From an uncultured Rhodospirillaceae bacterium (GTDB lineage Bacteria > Pseudomonadota > Alphaproteobacteria > Rhodospirillales > Magnetospirillaceae): DNA of 64,000 nt. The notes beneath the pieces are model-generated. The model had not been told where the DNA came from and made no database searches. It was given only the letters and a program-made list of their open reading frames with translations. A program made the translations under genes and the position numbers. The DNA is taken from contig CALABS010000013.1 in assembly GCA_937887565.1 (NCBI GenBank), positions 62,001-126,000 on the forward strand, given 5' to 3'. Below are positions 9,213 to 17,661 of this stretch, piece after piece; positions within the stretch are counted from its first letter, which is position 1; each line of letters starts with the position of its first letter.

Positions 9213-9314
9213 TTTCACCACAGAGACACACAGGCACCAGAGAGAACCAGCAGACGGAACCCGAGCCGTTTCCATCCGGGAATCATCTCTGTGCCTCTGT
9301 GCCTCTGTGGTTAA
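9213..9314. repeat. Imperfect inverted repeat between gltD and gltB
   Basis: The left arm at about 9213-9243 contains CACCACAGAGACACACAGGC. The right arm at about 9286-9314 reads CTCTGTGCCTCTGTGCCTCT followed by GTGGTTA. The right arm's complement matches the left with a few mismatches and a one-base bulge. Each arm is itself built of short CACAGAG-type repeats. About 42 nt lie between the arms. It could fold into a long RNA stem between the two GOGAT genes. A related design, with a different unit, occurs at 40765-40830. Confidence 0.75.
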
Positions 9315-9340
9315 TCCCCTTCGGGGAACGGAGCAGATCC

Positions 9341-12300
9341 ATGAGCGAGACTTTCGTCGCCGACTATCGTGCCAACGAGCGCCTGCTGAACCAGGCCGGC
9401 ATCGACACCATGCCCCACGACGCCTGCGGCGTCGGCATGATCGCCGCGCTGGACGGCAAGCCCCGGCGCGACGTGGTGGTGGCCGGCATCGAGGCGTTGA
9501 AGGTGCTGTTCCATCGCGGTGCCGTCGACGCCGACGGCAAGACCGGCGACGGCGCCGGCATCCACGTCGAGATCCCGCAGGACTTCTTCAAGGAGCACAT
9601 CCGCCACACCGGCCACGAGCCCGGCCCGGGGCGCATCGCCATCGGCATGGTGTTCCTACCCAAGACCGACCTGGGCGCCCAGGAGCGCTGCCGCTGCATC
9701 GTCGAGACCGAGATCCTGCGCGCCGGCTATTCCATCTACGGCTGGCGGCAGGTGCCGGTGGACGTCTCGGTGATCGGCGAGAAGGCCAACGCCACCCGGC
9801 CCGAGATCGAGCAGATCATCGTCGCCAACACGCTCGGCACCCGCGAGGAGCGCTTCGAGGCCGATCTCTACATCCTGCGCCGGCGCATCGAGAAGCAGGT
9901 GCTGGCCGAGCACATCACCGACTTCTACATCTGCTCGCTGTCGTGCCGCAGCGTCATCTACAAGGGCATGTTCCTGGCCGAGCAGCTGACCAGCTTCTAT
10001 CCCGACCTGCTGGACGGGCGCTTCGTGTCGCGCTTCGCCATCTACCACCAGCGCTATTCCACCAACACCTTCCCCACCTGGCGGCTGGCCCAGCCCTTCC
10101 GCATGCTGGCCCACAACGGCGAGATCAATACCCTGGCCGGCAACGTCAACTGGATGAAGGCCCACGAGCCGCGCATGGCGCACGAGGTGTTCGGCGACGC
10201 CATGGAGGACCTCAAGCCCATCGTCCAGCCGGGCGGCTCGGATTCGGCGGCGCTCGACAACGTGTTCGAGGTCATGGTGCGGGCGGGCCGCTCGGCGCCG
10301 CTGGTCAAGCAGATGCTGATCCCCGAGAGCATCGGCCAGAACGCGCTGATGCCGGACTCGCACCGCGCCTTCTTCAGCTACTGCAACGCCGTCATCGAGC
10401 CGTGGGACGGCCCGGCCGCCATCTGCGCCACCGACGGCCGCTGGGTGGTGGCCGGCATGGACCGCAACGGCCTTCGCCCCATGCGCTTCACCGTCACCGC
10501 CGGCGGGCTGCTGATCGTCGGCTCCGAGACCGGCATGGTGAAGGTCGCCGAGACCGACGTGGTCGAGAAGGGCCGCGTCGGACCCGGCCAGACCATCGCC
10601 GTCGATCTGGAGCAGGGCCGCTTCTACCGCGACGGCGAGATCAAGGACCAGCTCGCCGCCCGCAAGCCCTATGCCCGGTGGGTCGGCCGCATCACCGAGT
10701 TGGACAGCCTGGTCAAGACCGGCGCGCCCGAGCCGTCGGTGCTGTCGGGCGACCAGCTCCGGCGCACCCAGATCGGCTACGGCCTGACCATGGAGGACAT
10801 GGAACTGATCCTCCAGCCCATGGTCGAGGAGGCCAAGGAGGCGGTGGGATCCATGGGCGACGACGCGCCGCTGGCGGTGCTGTCCGAGCAGTACCGGGGG
10901 CTGCATCACTTCTTCAAGCAGAACTTCAGCCAGGTGACCAATCCGCCCATCGATTCCTTGCGCGAATCGCGGGTGATGTCCCTGCGCACCCGCCTGGGCA
11001 ACCTGGGCAACATCCTCGACGAGCACGAGACCCAGTGCGACGTCCTCGCCCTCGATTCGCCAGTGCTGTCCAACGCCGAGTTCGAGGCCATGCGCCGCTA
11101 CATGGGCCACGCGGCGGCCGAGATCGACTGCACCTTCGATCCGGCGTCCGGCGAGCATGCGCTGCGCGACGCGCTCAACCGCATCCGCCGCGAGGCCGAG
11201 GAGGCGGTGCGGGCCGGCTGCACCCATCTGATCCTGTCCGACGAGGCGGTGGACGCCGCGCGGGCGGCGGTGCCCATGATCCTGGCCGCCGGCGGCGTGC
11301 ATTCCCATCTGGTGCGCGAGCGCCTGCGCACCTGGACCAGCCTCAACGTGCGGTCGGGCGAATGCCTGGACGTGCATTATTTCGCGGTGCTGATCGGGGT
11401 CGGGGCCACCACGGTCAACGCCTATCTGGCCCAGGAGGCCATCGCCGACCGTCACCGGCGCGGCCTGTTCGGCGGATTGTCGCTCAACGACTGCGTCCGC
11501 AACTACAAGAAGGCCATCGACCAGGGCCTGCTGAAGATCATGTCCAAGATGGGCATCTCGGTGATCTCCAGCTATCGCGGCGGCTACAATTTCGAGGCCG
11601 TCGGCCTGTCGCGCTCGCTGGTGGCCGAGTTCTTCCCGGGCATGACCAGCCGCATCTCGGGCATCGGACTGAACGGCATCGAGAAGAAGACCATCGGCCA
11701 GCACGCCGAGGGCTTCGCGGCGGCCGAGCCGGTGCTGCCGGTGGGCGGCTTCTACCGCTTCCGCCGCGGCCAGGAAAGCCACGCCTTCGACGGCACCCTG
11801 ATCCACCTGCTGCAAAGCGCCGTGGCCACCGATTCCTACGCCACCTACAAGAAGTATTCCGAGGGCGTGCGGCGCATGCCGCCCATCACCATCCGCGACC
11901 TCTTGGACCTCACGCCGGCCGGCGCCCCGGTCAGCGTCGACGAGGTGGAGAGCATCACCGAGATCCGCAAGCGCTTCCTGACCCCGGGCATGAGCCTGGG
12001 GGCGTTGTCCCCCGAGGCGCACGGCACGCTCAACATCGCCATGAACCGTGTCGGCGCCAAGTCGGTGTCCGGCGAGGGCGGCGAGGACCGCGACCGCTAT
12101 CGGCCGCGCCCCAACGGCGACAACGCCAATTCGGCCGTCAAGCAGATCGCCAGCGGCCGGTTCGGTGTCACCGCCGAGTACCTGACCATGTGCCGCGAGA
12201 TCGAGATCAAGGTCGCCCAGGGCGCCAAGCCCGGCGAGGGCGGCCAGCTGCCCGGCTTCAAGGTGACGGTGGAGATCGCGCGCCTGCGCCACGCCACCCC

Positions 12301-13858
12301 CGGCGTCATGCTCATCAGCCCGCCGCCGCACCACGACATCTATTCCATCGAGGATCTGGCGCAGTTGATCTACGACCTCAAGCAGATCAATCCCGAGGCG
12401 CGGGTGACGGTGAAGCTGGTGTCGCGCTCGGGCATCGGCACCATCGCCGCCGGCGTCGCCAAGGCCAAGGCCGACACCATCCTGGTCTCGGGCAATGTCG
12501 GCGGCACCGGCGCCTCGCCCCAGACCTCCATCAAGTTCGCCGGCCTGCCGTGGGAGCTGGGGCTGTCCGAGGCGCATCAGGTGCTGACGCTCAACCGCCT
12601 GCGCCATCGCGTCAAGCTGCGCACCGACGGCGGGCTGAAGACCGGCCGCGACATCGTCATCGCCGCCATGCTGGGCGCCGAGGAGTTCGGCATCGGCACC
12701 ACCAGCCTGATCGCCATGGGCTGCATCATGGTCCGCCAGTGCCATTCCAACACCTGCCCGGTGGGGGTGTGTACCCAGGACCCGGCGCTGAGGGCCAAGT
12801 TCGCCGGCAGCCCCGAGAAGGTGGTCAACCTGTTCAGCTTCATCGCCGAGGAGGTGCGCGAGATCCTGGCCTCGCTGGGCGCGCGGTCGCTCGCCGAGAT
12901 CATCGGCCGCACCGACCTCCTGAAGCAGGTCAGCCGCGGCGCCGCCCATCTCGACGATCTCGACCTCAACCCGCTGCTGGCCCAGGCCGATGCCGGCGGC
13001 TACGCCCGCTATTGCAGCCAGGAGGAGCGCAACGAGGTCCCCGAGACCCTGGACGCCCGCATCATCCAGGACGCCCGCCCGCTGCTGGAGGAGGGCGAGA
13101 AGATGCAGCTGGCCTACAACGTCCGCAACGTCGAGCGTGCCGTCGGCACCAAGCTTTCCAACCGCATCACGCGGAAATACGGCATGACGGGGCTGCAGCC
13201 GGGCCACCTCACCGTGCGCCTCCGGGGTTCGGCCGGCCAGTCCCTGGGCGCCTGGGCGGTACAGGGCCTCAAGCTCGAGGTGTTCGGCGACGCCAACGAC
13301 TATGTCGGCAAGGGCCTGTCGGGCGGCACCATCGTGGTGCGGCCGCCGGTCTCGAGCCCGCTCAGGTCCAACGACAACACCATCATCGGCAACACCGTGC
13401 TCTACGGCGCCACCGCCGGCCGGCTGTTCGCCGCCGGCCAGGCCGGTGAGCGCTTCGCGGTGCGCAACTCGGGCGCCGACGCGGTGATCGAGGGCTGCGG
13501 CTCCAACGGCTGCGAGTACATGACCGGCGGCACCGTGGCCATCCTCGGCCCGGTCGGCGCCAACTTCGCCGCCGGCATGACCGGCGGCATGGCCTTCGTC
13601 TACGACGCCGACGGCACCTTCGAGCTGGAGGCCAATCCCGACAGCGTGGTCTGGCAGCGGATCGAGACCGACCACTGGGACGGCGTGCTGCGGGCGCTGG
13701 TCGCCGAGCATGTGGCGCAAACCCAGTCCGCCTGGGCGCGAAGCCTGCTCGCCGACTGGCACCGCGAGCGCGGCCGCTTCTGGCAGGTGGTCCCCAAGGA
13801 GATGCTGTCGCGGCTGGAACACCCGGTCGGGCGCGAGCGGGTGGTGGCGGCCGAGTAG
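9341..13858 (+). CDS. gltB: Glutamate synthase large (alpha) subunit
   Basis: 1505-residue GOGAT large subunit: glutamine amidotransferase, central, FMN-synthase and C-terminal beta-helix (GXGXG) domains. The propeptide is about 28 residues, and the N-terminal nucleophile is Cys29 in MPHDACGVGM. The [3Fe-4S] cysteines are in CIMVRQCHSNTCPVGVC. The C-terminal GXGXG repeats appear around GDANDYVGKGLSGGTIVV and TGGTVAILGPVGANFAAGMTGG. I chose MSETFVADYR at 9341; the ORF opens upstream at 9299 but that would put part of the palindrome into the protein. Together with GltD it makes glutamate from glutamine and 2-oxoglutarate. Confidence 0.97.
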   Translation: MSETFVADYRANERLLNQAGIDTMPHDACGVGMIAALDGKPRRDVVVAGIEALKVLFHRGAVDADGKTGDGAGIHVEIPQDFFKEHIRHTGHEPGPGRIAIGMVFLPKTDLGAQERCRCIVETEILRAGYSIYGWRQVPVDVSVIGEKANATRPEIEQIIVANTLGTREERFEADLYILRRRIEKQVLAEHITDFYICSLSCRSVIYKGMFLAEQLTSFYPDLLDGRFVSRFAIYHQRYSTNTFPTWRLAQPFRMLAHNGEINTLAGNVNWMKAHEPRMAHEVFGDAMEDLKPIVQPGGSDSAALDNVFEVMVRAGRSAPLVKQMLIPESIGQNALMPDSHRAFFSYCNAVIEPWDGPAAICATDGRWVVAGMDRNGLRPMRFTVTAGGLLIVGSETGMVKVAETDVVEKGRVGPGQTIAVDLEQGRFYRDGEIKDQLAARKPYARWVGRITELDSLVKTGAPEPSVLSGDQLRRTQIGYGLTMEDMELILQPMVEEAKEAVGSMGDDAPLAVLSEQYRGLHHFFKQNFSQVTNPPIDSLRESRVMSLRTRLGNLGNILDEHETQCDVLALDSPVLSNAEFEAMRRYMGHAAAEIDCTFDPASGEHALRDALNRIRREAEEAVRAGCTHLILSDEAVDAARAAVPMILAAGGVHSHLVRERLRTWTSLNVRSGECLDVHYFAVLIGVGATTVNAYLAQEAIADRHRRGLFGGLSLNDCVRNYKKAIDQGLLKIMSKMGISVISSYRGGYNFEAVGLSRSLVAEFFPGMTSRISGIGLNGIEKKTIGQHAEGFAAAEPVLPVGGFYRFRRGQESHAFDGTLIHLLQSAVATDSYATYKKYSEGVRRMPPITIRDLLDLTPAGAPVSVDEVESITEIRKRFLTPGMSLGALSPEAHGTLNIAMNRVGAKSVSGEGGEDRDRYRPRPNGDNANSAVKQIASGRFGVTAEYLTMCREIEIKVAQGAKPGEGGQLPGFKVTVEIARLRHATPGVMLISPPPHHDIYSIEDLAQLIYDLKQINPEARVTVKLVSRSGIGTIAAGVAKAKADTILVSGNVGGTGASPQTSIKFAGLPWELGLSEAHQVLTLNRLRHRVKLRTDGGLKTGRDIVIAAMLGAEEFGIGTTSLIAMGCIMVRQCHSNTCPVGVCTQDPALRAKFAGSPEKVVNLFSFIAEEVREILASLGARSLAEIIGRTDLLKQVSRGAAHLDDLDLNPLLAQADAGGYARYCSQEERNEVPETLDARIIQDARPLLEEGEKMQLAYNVRNVERAVGTKLSNRITRKYGMTGLQPGHLTVRLRGSAGQSLGAWAVQGLKLEVFGDANDYVGKGLSGGTIVVRPPVSSPLRSNDNTIIGNTVLYGATAGRLFAAGQAGERFAVRNSGADAVIEGCGSNGCEYMTGGTVAILGPVGANFAAGMTGGMAFVYDADGTFELEANPDSVVWQRIETDHWDGVLRALVAEHVAQTQSAWARSLLADWHRERGRFWQVVPKEMLSRLEHPVGRERVVAAE

Positions 13859-13884
13859 CCCCCGCGCCGCCCGGCGAGCCGGTC

Positions 13885-15162
13885 TCAGCCGCCCAGGAAC
13901 TCCAGTTGCCAGGTCATGTCGTCCGGCGACAGCGGCCAGGACTTGCCGCGCGGGTGCAACACCCGGCTGGAGGTCAGGCGCACCAGCTTGACCTGCAGCT
14001 GCTCCGCCATCTCGGGCGACAACCCGGCCTTCCAGGCGATGGCGACCATGCCCTTGGCGCTCTGGGTGTGGACCGCCTTGCGGACCACCGCCAGGGGCAG
14101 GTTCGCCAGCAGCGACAGGGCGGCGATCACGAAGGCGTGGTCGGCCCCCGACAGGGCGGTGTCGACGGTGCTTTCGTCCAGGGTTCCGGCCGCCAGCAGC
14201 GTCTTGGCCCGCATCACGGCGGCGGTCTCGTCGGCGGCCTTGCGGGCCTCGGCCTTGGCGGGGCCGGTGGCCTCCATCTCGTCGAGCCGCTTGCGCACCA
14301 CGGCGGCCACCGCCACCGTCGCCTCGGGGTCGAGATCCCTGCGCTCGGCCAGCGCCTGCAACAGATTGGCGGCCACGAAGCGGGCCAGCTTGCCGGCCGC
14401 CTTGGCCGGCAGATGCGGGCGGTTGACGAAGGGCTGGTGCCAGGCCTCGATGTCGGCGGCGCGGTCGGCCAGCCGGTCCAGCGTCTCCTCGCGGATCTGC
14501 GCCGACCCGTTGGCCAGCAGCACCGCGATGGCGTCCACGTCCTCGGACGAGGCGATGGCGTCGGCGACCCGCATGTTGACCACCGACCGCCGCGAGATGG
14601 CGGCCAGGGCGCCGGGAATGGGCGACGAGCCGATGACCTCCAGCAGGTCGTCGTCGGTGAGCACCGGCGAGTACTGCAGCACCGGCGCCGCCACGGCGAT
14701 CTCGGCGTCGCGGGCCAGGCGGCGGATGACGTCGGGCGGCGCGTTGGCCACGTCCTTGAGGGTCTCGGCGACGATGGCCCGCACCTTGGCGATCTGGTCG
14801 CGGGCCAGAAGGTCCAGCGCCTCGTGGGTGGCGCGGCGCAGGCGGTCCTGCTCGTTGGCGGTCAGGCCGGGGGCCAGGCGGGCGATCTTGCCGGCCAGGT
14901 CGGCGCGCACCCTTTCGTCCTTGTCGGCGGCCAGCAGCAGATTGGCCTGGGGCGGAGTCTGGGCGTTGGCGGCGACGCGGCGGCGTACCTCGGGGCTCTT
15001 GTCCTCGGCCAGGAAATACAGGATCTCGCCCTTGACGTCGTCGCGTCCGGCCAGTTCCGCCCGTACCGCCGCGTCGTCGTGGGCGGCCAGCTCGCGCGCC
15101 TCCTCGTAGGAAATCGACCGATCGCGCCCGCCGAACAGCCGCTTCAGGATGCCGACCACCAT
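13885..15162 (-). CDS. DUF2336 domain protein
   Basis: 425-residue protein matching the alphaproteobacterial DUF2336 family, alpha-helical with HEAT-like repeats. Examples are AAHDDAAVRAELAGRDD, LAEDKSPEVRRRVAANAQTPPQ and ADKDERVRADLAGKIARL in the first 130 residues. It is soluble with no signal peptide. The function of the family is not settled; the repeats suggest protein binding. Its ATG (15160-15162) shares one base with the TGA of the upstream GGDEF gene, in a TGATG junction, so the two are probably translationally coupled and may act in one signalling pathway. The open frame extends upstream, but that part is out of frame with the GGDEF gene and is artefactual. Confidence 0.85.
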   Translation of the reverse strand: MVVGILKRLFGGRDRSISYEEARELAAHDDAAVRAELAGRDDVKGEILYFLAEDKSPEVRRRVAANAQTPPQANLLLAADKDERVRADLAGKIARLAPGLTANEQDRLRRATHEALDLLARDQIAKVRAIVAETLKDVANAPPDVIRRLARDAEIAVAAPVLQYSPVLTDDDLLEVIGSSPIPGALAAISRRSVVNMRVADAIASSEDVDAIAVLLANGSAQIREETLDRLADRAADIEAWHQPFVNRPHLPAKAAGKLARFVAANLLQALAERRDLDPEATVAVAAVVRKRLDEMEATGPAKAEARKAADETAAVMRAKTLLAAGTLDESTVDTALSGADHAFVIAALSLLANLPLAVVRKAVHTQSAKGMVAIAWKAGLSPEMAEQLQVKLVRLTSSRVLHPRGKSWPLSPDDMTWQLEFLGG

Positions 15163-16850
15163 CAGCGGCACCCGTCGGTGTCGGGGGGCGCCAGCCGCCA
15201 GTCGCCCTTGCCGTCGCGCTTGACCTCGTACATGGCCTTGTCGGCGCGGGCGATCAGGTCTTCCAGGCACTCGCCGTCGCCGCCGTCGTGGACGGCCACG
15301 CCCAAGGACATGTGCAGCGGCTTGTCGTCGGCCCCCGAATAGCGGATGAGCCTGCGGCCGGCCTCGACCAGCTCGGTGCACCGCTGCACCGCGATGCGCT
15401 CCTCGGCGCCCTCCAGCCACACCGCGAACTCGTCGCCGCCCAGCCGCGCCACCAGGTCGGTGGGGCGGGTGTGCTGCAGCAGGATCTCGCGCACCGCCAG
15501 CAGCGCCTGGTCGCCGGCGGCGTGGCCGTGGACGTCGTTGACCCACTTGAAATTGTCCAGGTCCACATAGATCAGCGCCGCCGGCCGCCGTTCCCGCGAC
15601 AGCCGCTGGAACCGCCGCGCGATCTCCTCGAAGAAGGCGCGGCGGTTGAACAGGCCGGTCAGCGAATCGGTCCGCGACAGCTTGACGATGCGCTCGTGGT
15701 TGGCGATCTGCTCGCAGGCCAGGCCGACCTGGTTGGCGACGTCGTCGATGAGCAGGCGGTCGTCGTCGCTCCACGGCGGCCGCCCCGAATCCCGCCACAG
15801 GATGACGGCGCCGTTGATCGAATGCCGGTAGCGGCTGACCGTCGCCAGCACGTGCCAGCCGTCGAGGGTGTCGTCGAAATGGTCCGAGCCCAGGAAGGAA
15901 TCCAGCACCGGCATCTCGTCGCCGGCCTCGCCGAACAGGGCCGAGATGGCGAAGTCGGAGGCTTCGGGCAGGATGCGGAAGATCTGGCAGCCGGTGGCCC
16001 CCAGCGCCCGGGCGGTGGCCTCGGCGGCGGCGCGCAGCATGTCGGCGGGATCGACCTCGTCGCGGATGGTGCGCACGATGTAGGACAGCAGGCGCTCGCG
16101 GTTATTGGCGCGGATGAGCGCGGCGTCGCGCAGCCGCTCCTGGGTGACGTCGCGACACACCCCGCGCGCGCCCTTCCACTCCCCCTGACCCCCGTGGATG
16201 GGGGTGGCCGAGGCCAGCAGGCAGGCCTGGCTGCCGTCGGCCTGGGTCATCCACACCTCGGCGTCCTCGATGGGCAGGGTGGCGGCGAAGGCGATGGCGC
16301 CATGGCTGGCATCGGCCGTCACCACGAAATCCGACGGCAGCCGCCCGACCAGGTCGTCGGCGGAATAGCCCAGCGCCCCCTTGGGGCTGACGAAGACGAA
16401 GCGGCGGTCCTGGCCGACCTCCCAGGCGAAATCCGACGAGATTTCCACCAAATCCTTGTAGCGCTGCCGCGATTCCACCAGCGCCGAGCGCAGGTTGCGC
16501 TCCAGGGTGACGTCGCGGGCCAGGATCAGCACGGTTCCATCGGCGGCCGGCAATCCCACCATCTCCAGGATGACGCCGCTGCCGCCGGGGGCCGGAAGAG
16601 TCTCGACCACCGCCGGGCCGCCACCCGGCCGTCGCAGCAGCGAGCCCAGGCTTTCCAGCCGCCCCTCGGCGATGGCGGCGGCCAGTACCGCGCCGCGGGT
16701 GTTGGCCGAAAGGACGGCGCCGTGGCCGTCGACCACCACCGCCGGGCCGGGAAAGGTCGCCAGGGCGTCCGGACCCAGGGTCACCGGCCGGCGCTGTCCC
16801 ACCCCTGCTTCACGTTGCCCGTCCACGCGCCGATGCCCCGCTGCCGTCAC
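15162..16850 (-). CDS. PAS-GAF-GGDEF diguanylate cyclase
   Basis: 562-residue predicted diguanylate cyclase making c-di-GMP from GTP. A first PAS-like region covers about residues 25-115. A second PAS, starting YKDLVEISSDFAWEVG, runs to about 240 and ends in a PAC-like GARGVCRDVTQE. A GAF-like domain covers about 245-400. The GGDEF domain begins SRTDSLTGLFNRRAFFEEI. The active motif GGDEF is intact near residue 470, and RPTD five residues before it is a product-inhibition I-site. No transmembrane segments are seen, so it is a cytoplasmic sensor. The start codon used is GTG and is uncertain; a later start would trim a low-complexity N-terminus. It is coupled to the DUF2336 gene. Confidence 0.9.
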   Translation of the reverse strand: MTAAGHRRVDGQREAGVGQRRPVTLGPDALATFPGPAVVVDGHGAVLSANTRGAVLAAAIAEGRLESLGSLLRRPGGGPAVVETLPAPGGSGVILEMVGLPAADGTVLILARDVTLERNLRSALVESRQRYKDLVEISSDFAWEVGQDRRFVFVSPKGALGYSADDLVGRLPSDFVVTADASHGAIAFAATLPIEDAEVWMTQADGSQACLLASATPIHGGQGEWKGARGVCRDVTQERLRDAALIRANNRERLLSYIVRTIRDEVDPADMLRAAAEATARALGATGCQIFRILPEASDFAISALFGEAGDEMPVLDSFLGSDHFDDTLDGWHVLATVSRYRHSINGAVILWRDSGRPPWSDDDRLLIDDVANQVGLACEQIANHERIVKLSRTDSLTGLFNRRAFFEEIARRFQRLSRERRPAALIYVDLDNFKWVNDVHGHAAGDQALLAVREILLQHTRPTDLVARLGGDEFAVWLEGAEERIAVQRCTELVEAGRRLIRYSGADDKPLHMSLGVAVHDGGDGECLEDLIARADKAMYEVKRDGKGDWRLAPPDTDGCR

Positions 16851-16943
16851 CAGTGATTGATTACCATAGGCGCGGCCGGTTAACGATCCTGAAAGTGCCC
16901 CGGCCCTTGCCTTTCCACCCGGCCGCCGCTAGGACTGGGCGCC

Positions 16944-17648
16944 ATGACCGACGTCGCCGCGACCGATCCCCGCCGCCTGGGGCTGGACCACGTGAACACC
17001 TGGGTGTTCGATCTCGACAACACCCTGTACCCCGCGTCGTCGAGCCTGTTCCCGCAAATCGACCTGCGCATGCGGCGATTCATCGCCGATCGCCTGGGCC
17101 TGGATCTCGAGGCGGCGTTCCGGCTGCAGAAGCAATATTACCGCCAGTTCGGCACCACCCTCAGGGGGCTGATGCTGGTCCACGGAATCGAGCCGGCGGC
17201 GTTCCTCGACTACGTCCACGACATCGACCATTCGGTGCTGGCCGCCGCCCCCGCCCTCGACGCCGCCCTGGCGGCGCTGCCCGGCCGCAAGGTGATCTTC
17301 ACCAACGGCTCCGAAGGACACGCGGTCAAGGTGCTCGACCGCCTGGGAATCGCCCGCCATTTCGAGGGCATCTTCGACATCGTCGCCGCCGGCTACGTGC
17401 CCAAGCCGCAGCCCGAGACCTATGACGTGATGGTGGGCCGCCACGGCATCGACCCGCGCGCCGCCGCCATGGTCGAGGACATCCACCGCAACCTCGTCCC
17501 CGCCTGCGCCATCGGCATGACCACGGTGTGGGTCAACGAGGCCGACCACCCCGACGCCACGGTGGCGGCGCAGGACACCACCGACCTCTCGCACGTCCAC
17601 CACGTCACCGACGACCTGGTGGCCTTGCTGACGGGGCGGGTCAAGTGA
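16944..17648 (+). CDS. HAD-superfamily pyrimidine 5'-nucleotidase-like hydrolase
   Basis: 234-residue HAD hydrolase resembling the pyrimidine 5'-nucleotidase (SDT1-type) subgroup. Motif I is FDLDNTLYP (nucleophile Asp near residue 24). Motif II is IFTNGSEGH, the Lys is in PKPQPETYD, and the acidic motif is MVEDIHRNL. It should dephosphorylate nucleoside monophosphates or a similar small phosphate ester; the substrate is inferred from the subgroup. It is cytoplasmic. It is followed after 13 nt by a membrane glycosyltransferase gene, probably only a transcription neighbour. Confidence 0.85.
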   Translation: MTDVAATDPRRLGLDHVNTWVFDLDNTLYPASSSLFPQIDLRMRRFIADRLGLDLEAAFRLQKQYYRQFGTTLRGLMLVHGIEPAAFLDYVHDIDHSVLAAAPALDAALAALPGRKVIFTNGSEGHAVKVLDRLGIARHFEGIFDIVAAGYVPKPQPETYDVMVGRHGIDPRAAAMVEDIHRNLVPACAIGMTTVWVNEADHPDATVAAQDTTDLSHVHHVTDDLVALLTGRVK

Positions 17649-17661
17649 TACTCCCTTCGCC

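Noticed and set aside
9213..9314. Possible CRISPR-like repeat array between gltD and gltB
   Set aside because: The repeats are only ~7 nt, arranged as two inverted arms, with no spacer pattern and no cas genes nearby.
7942..13449. 1835-codon plus-strand frame overlapping gltD and gltB
   Set aside because: It is the wrong phase of two real genes, very rich in Arg, Pro and Gly, and would need to run through the gltD stop and the inverted repeat.
9656..13822. Very long minus-strand open frame antisense to gltB
   Set aside because: High GC and codon bias remove stops on the opposite strand. The translation is low-complexity, rich in Gly, Ala, His and Asp, and the plus strand encodes an unmistakable GltB.
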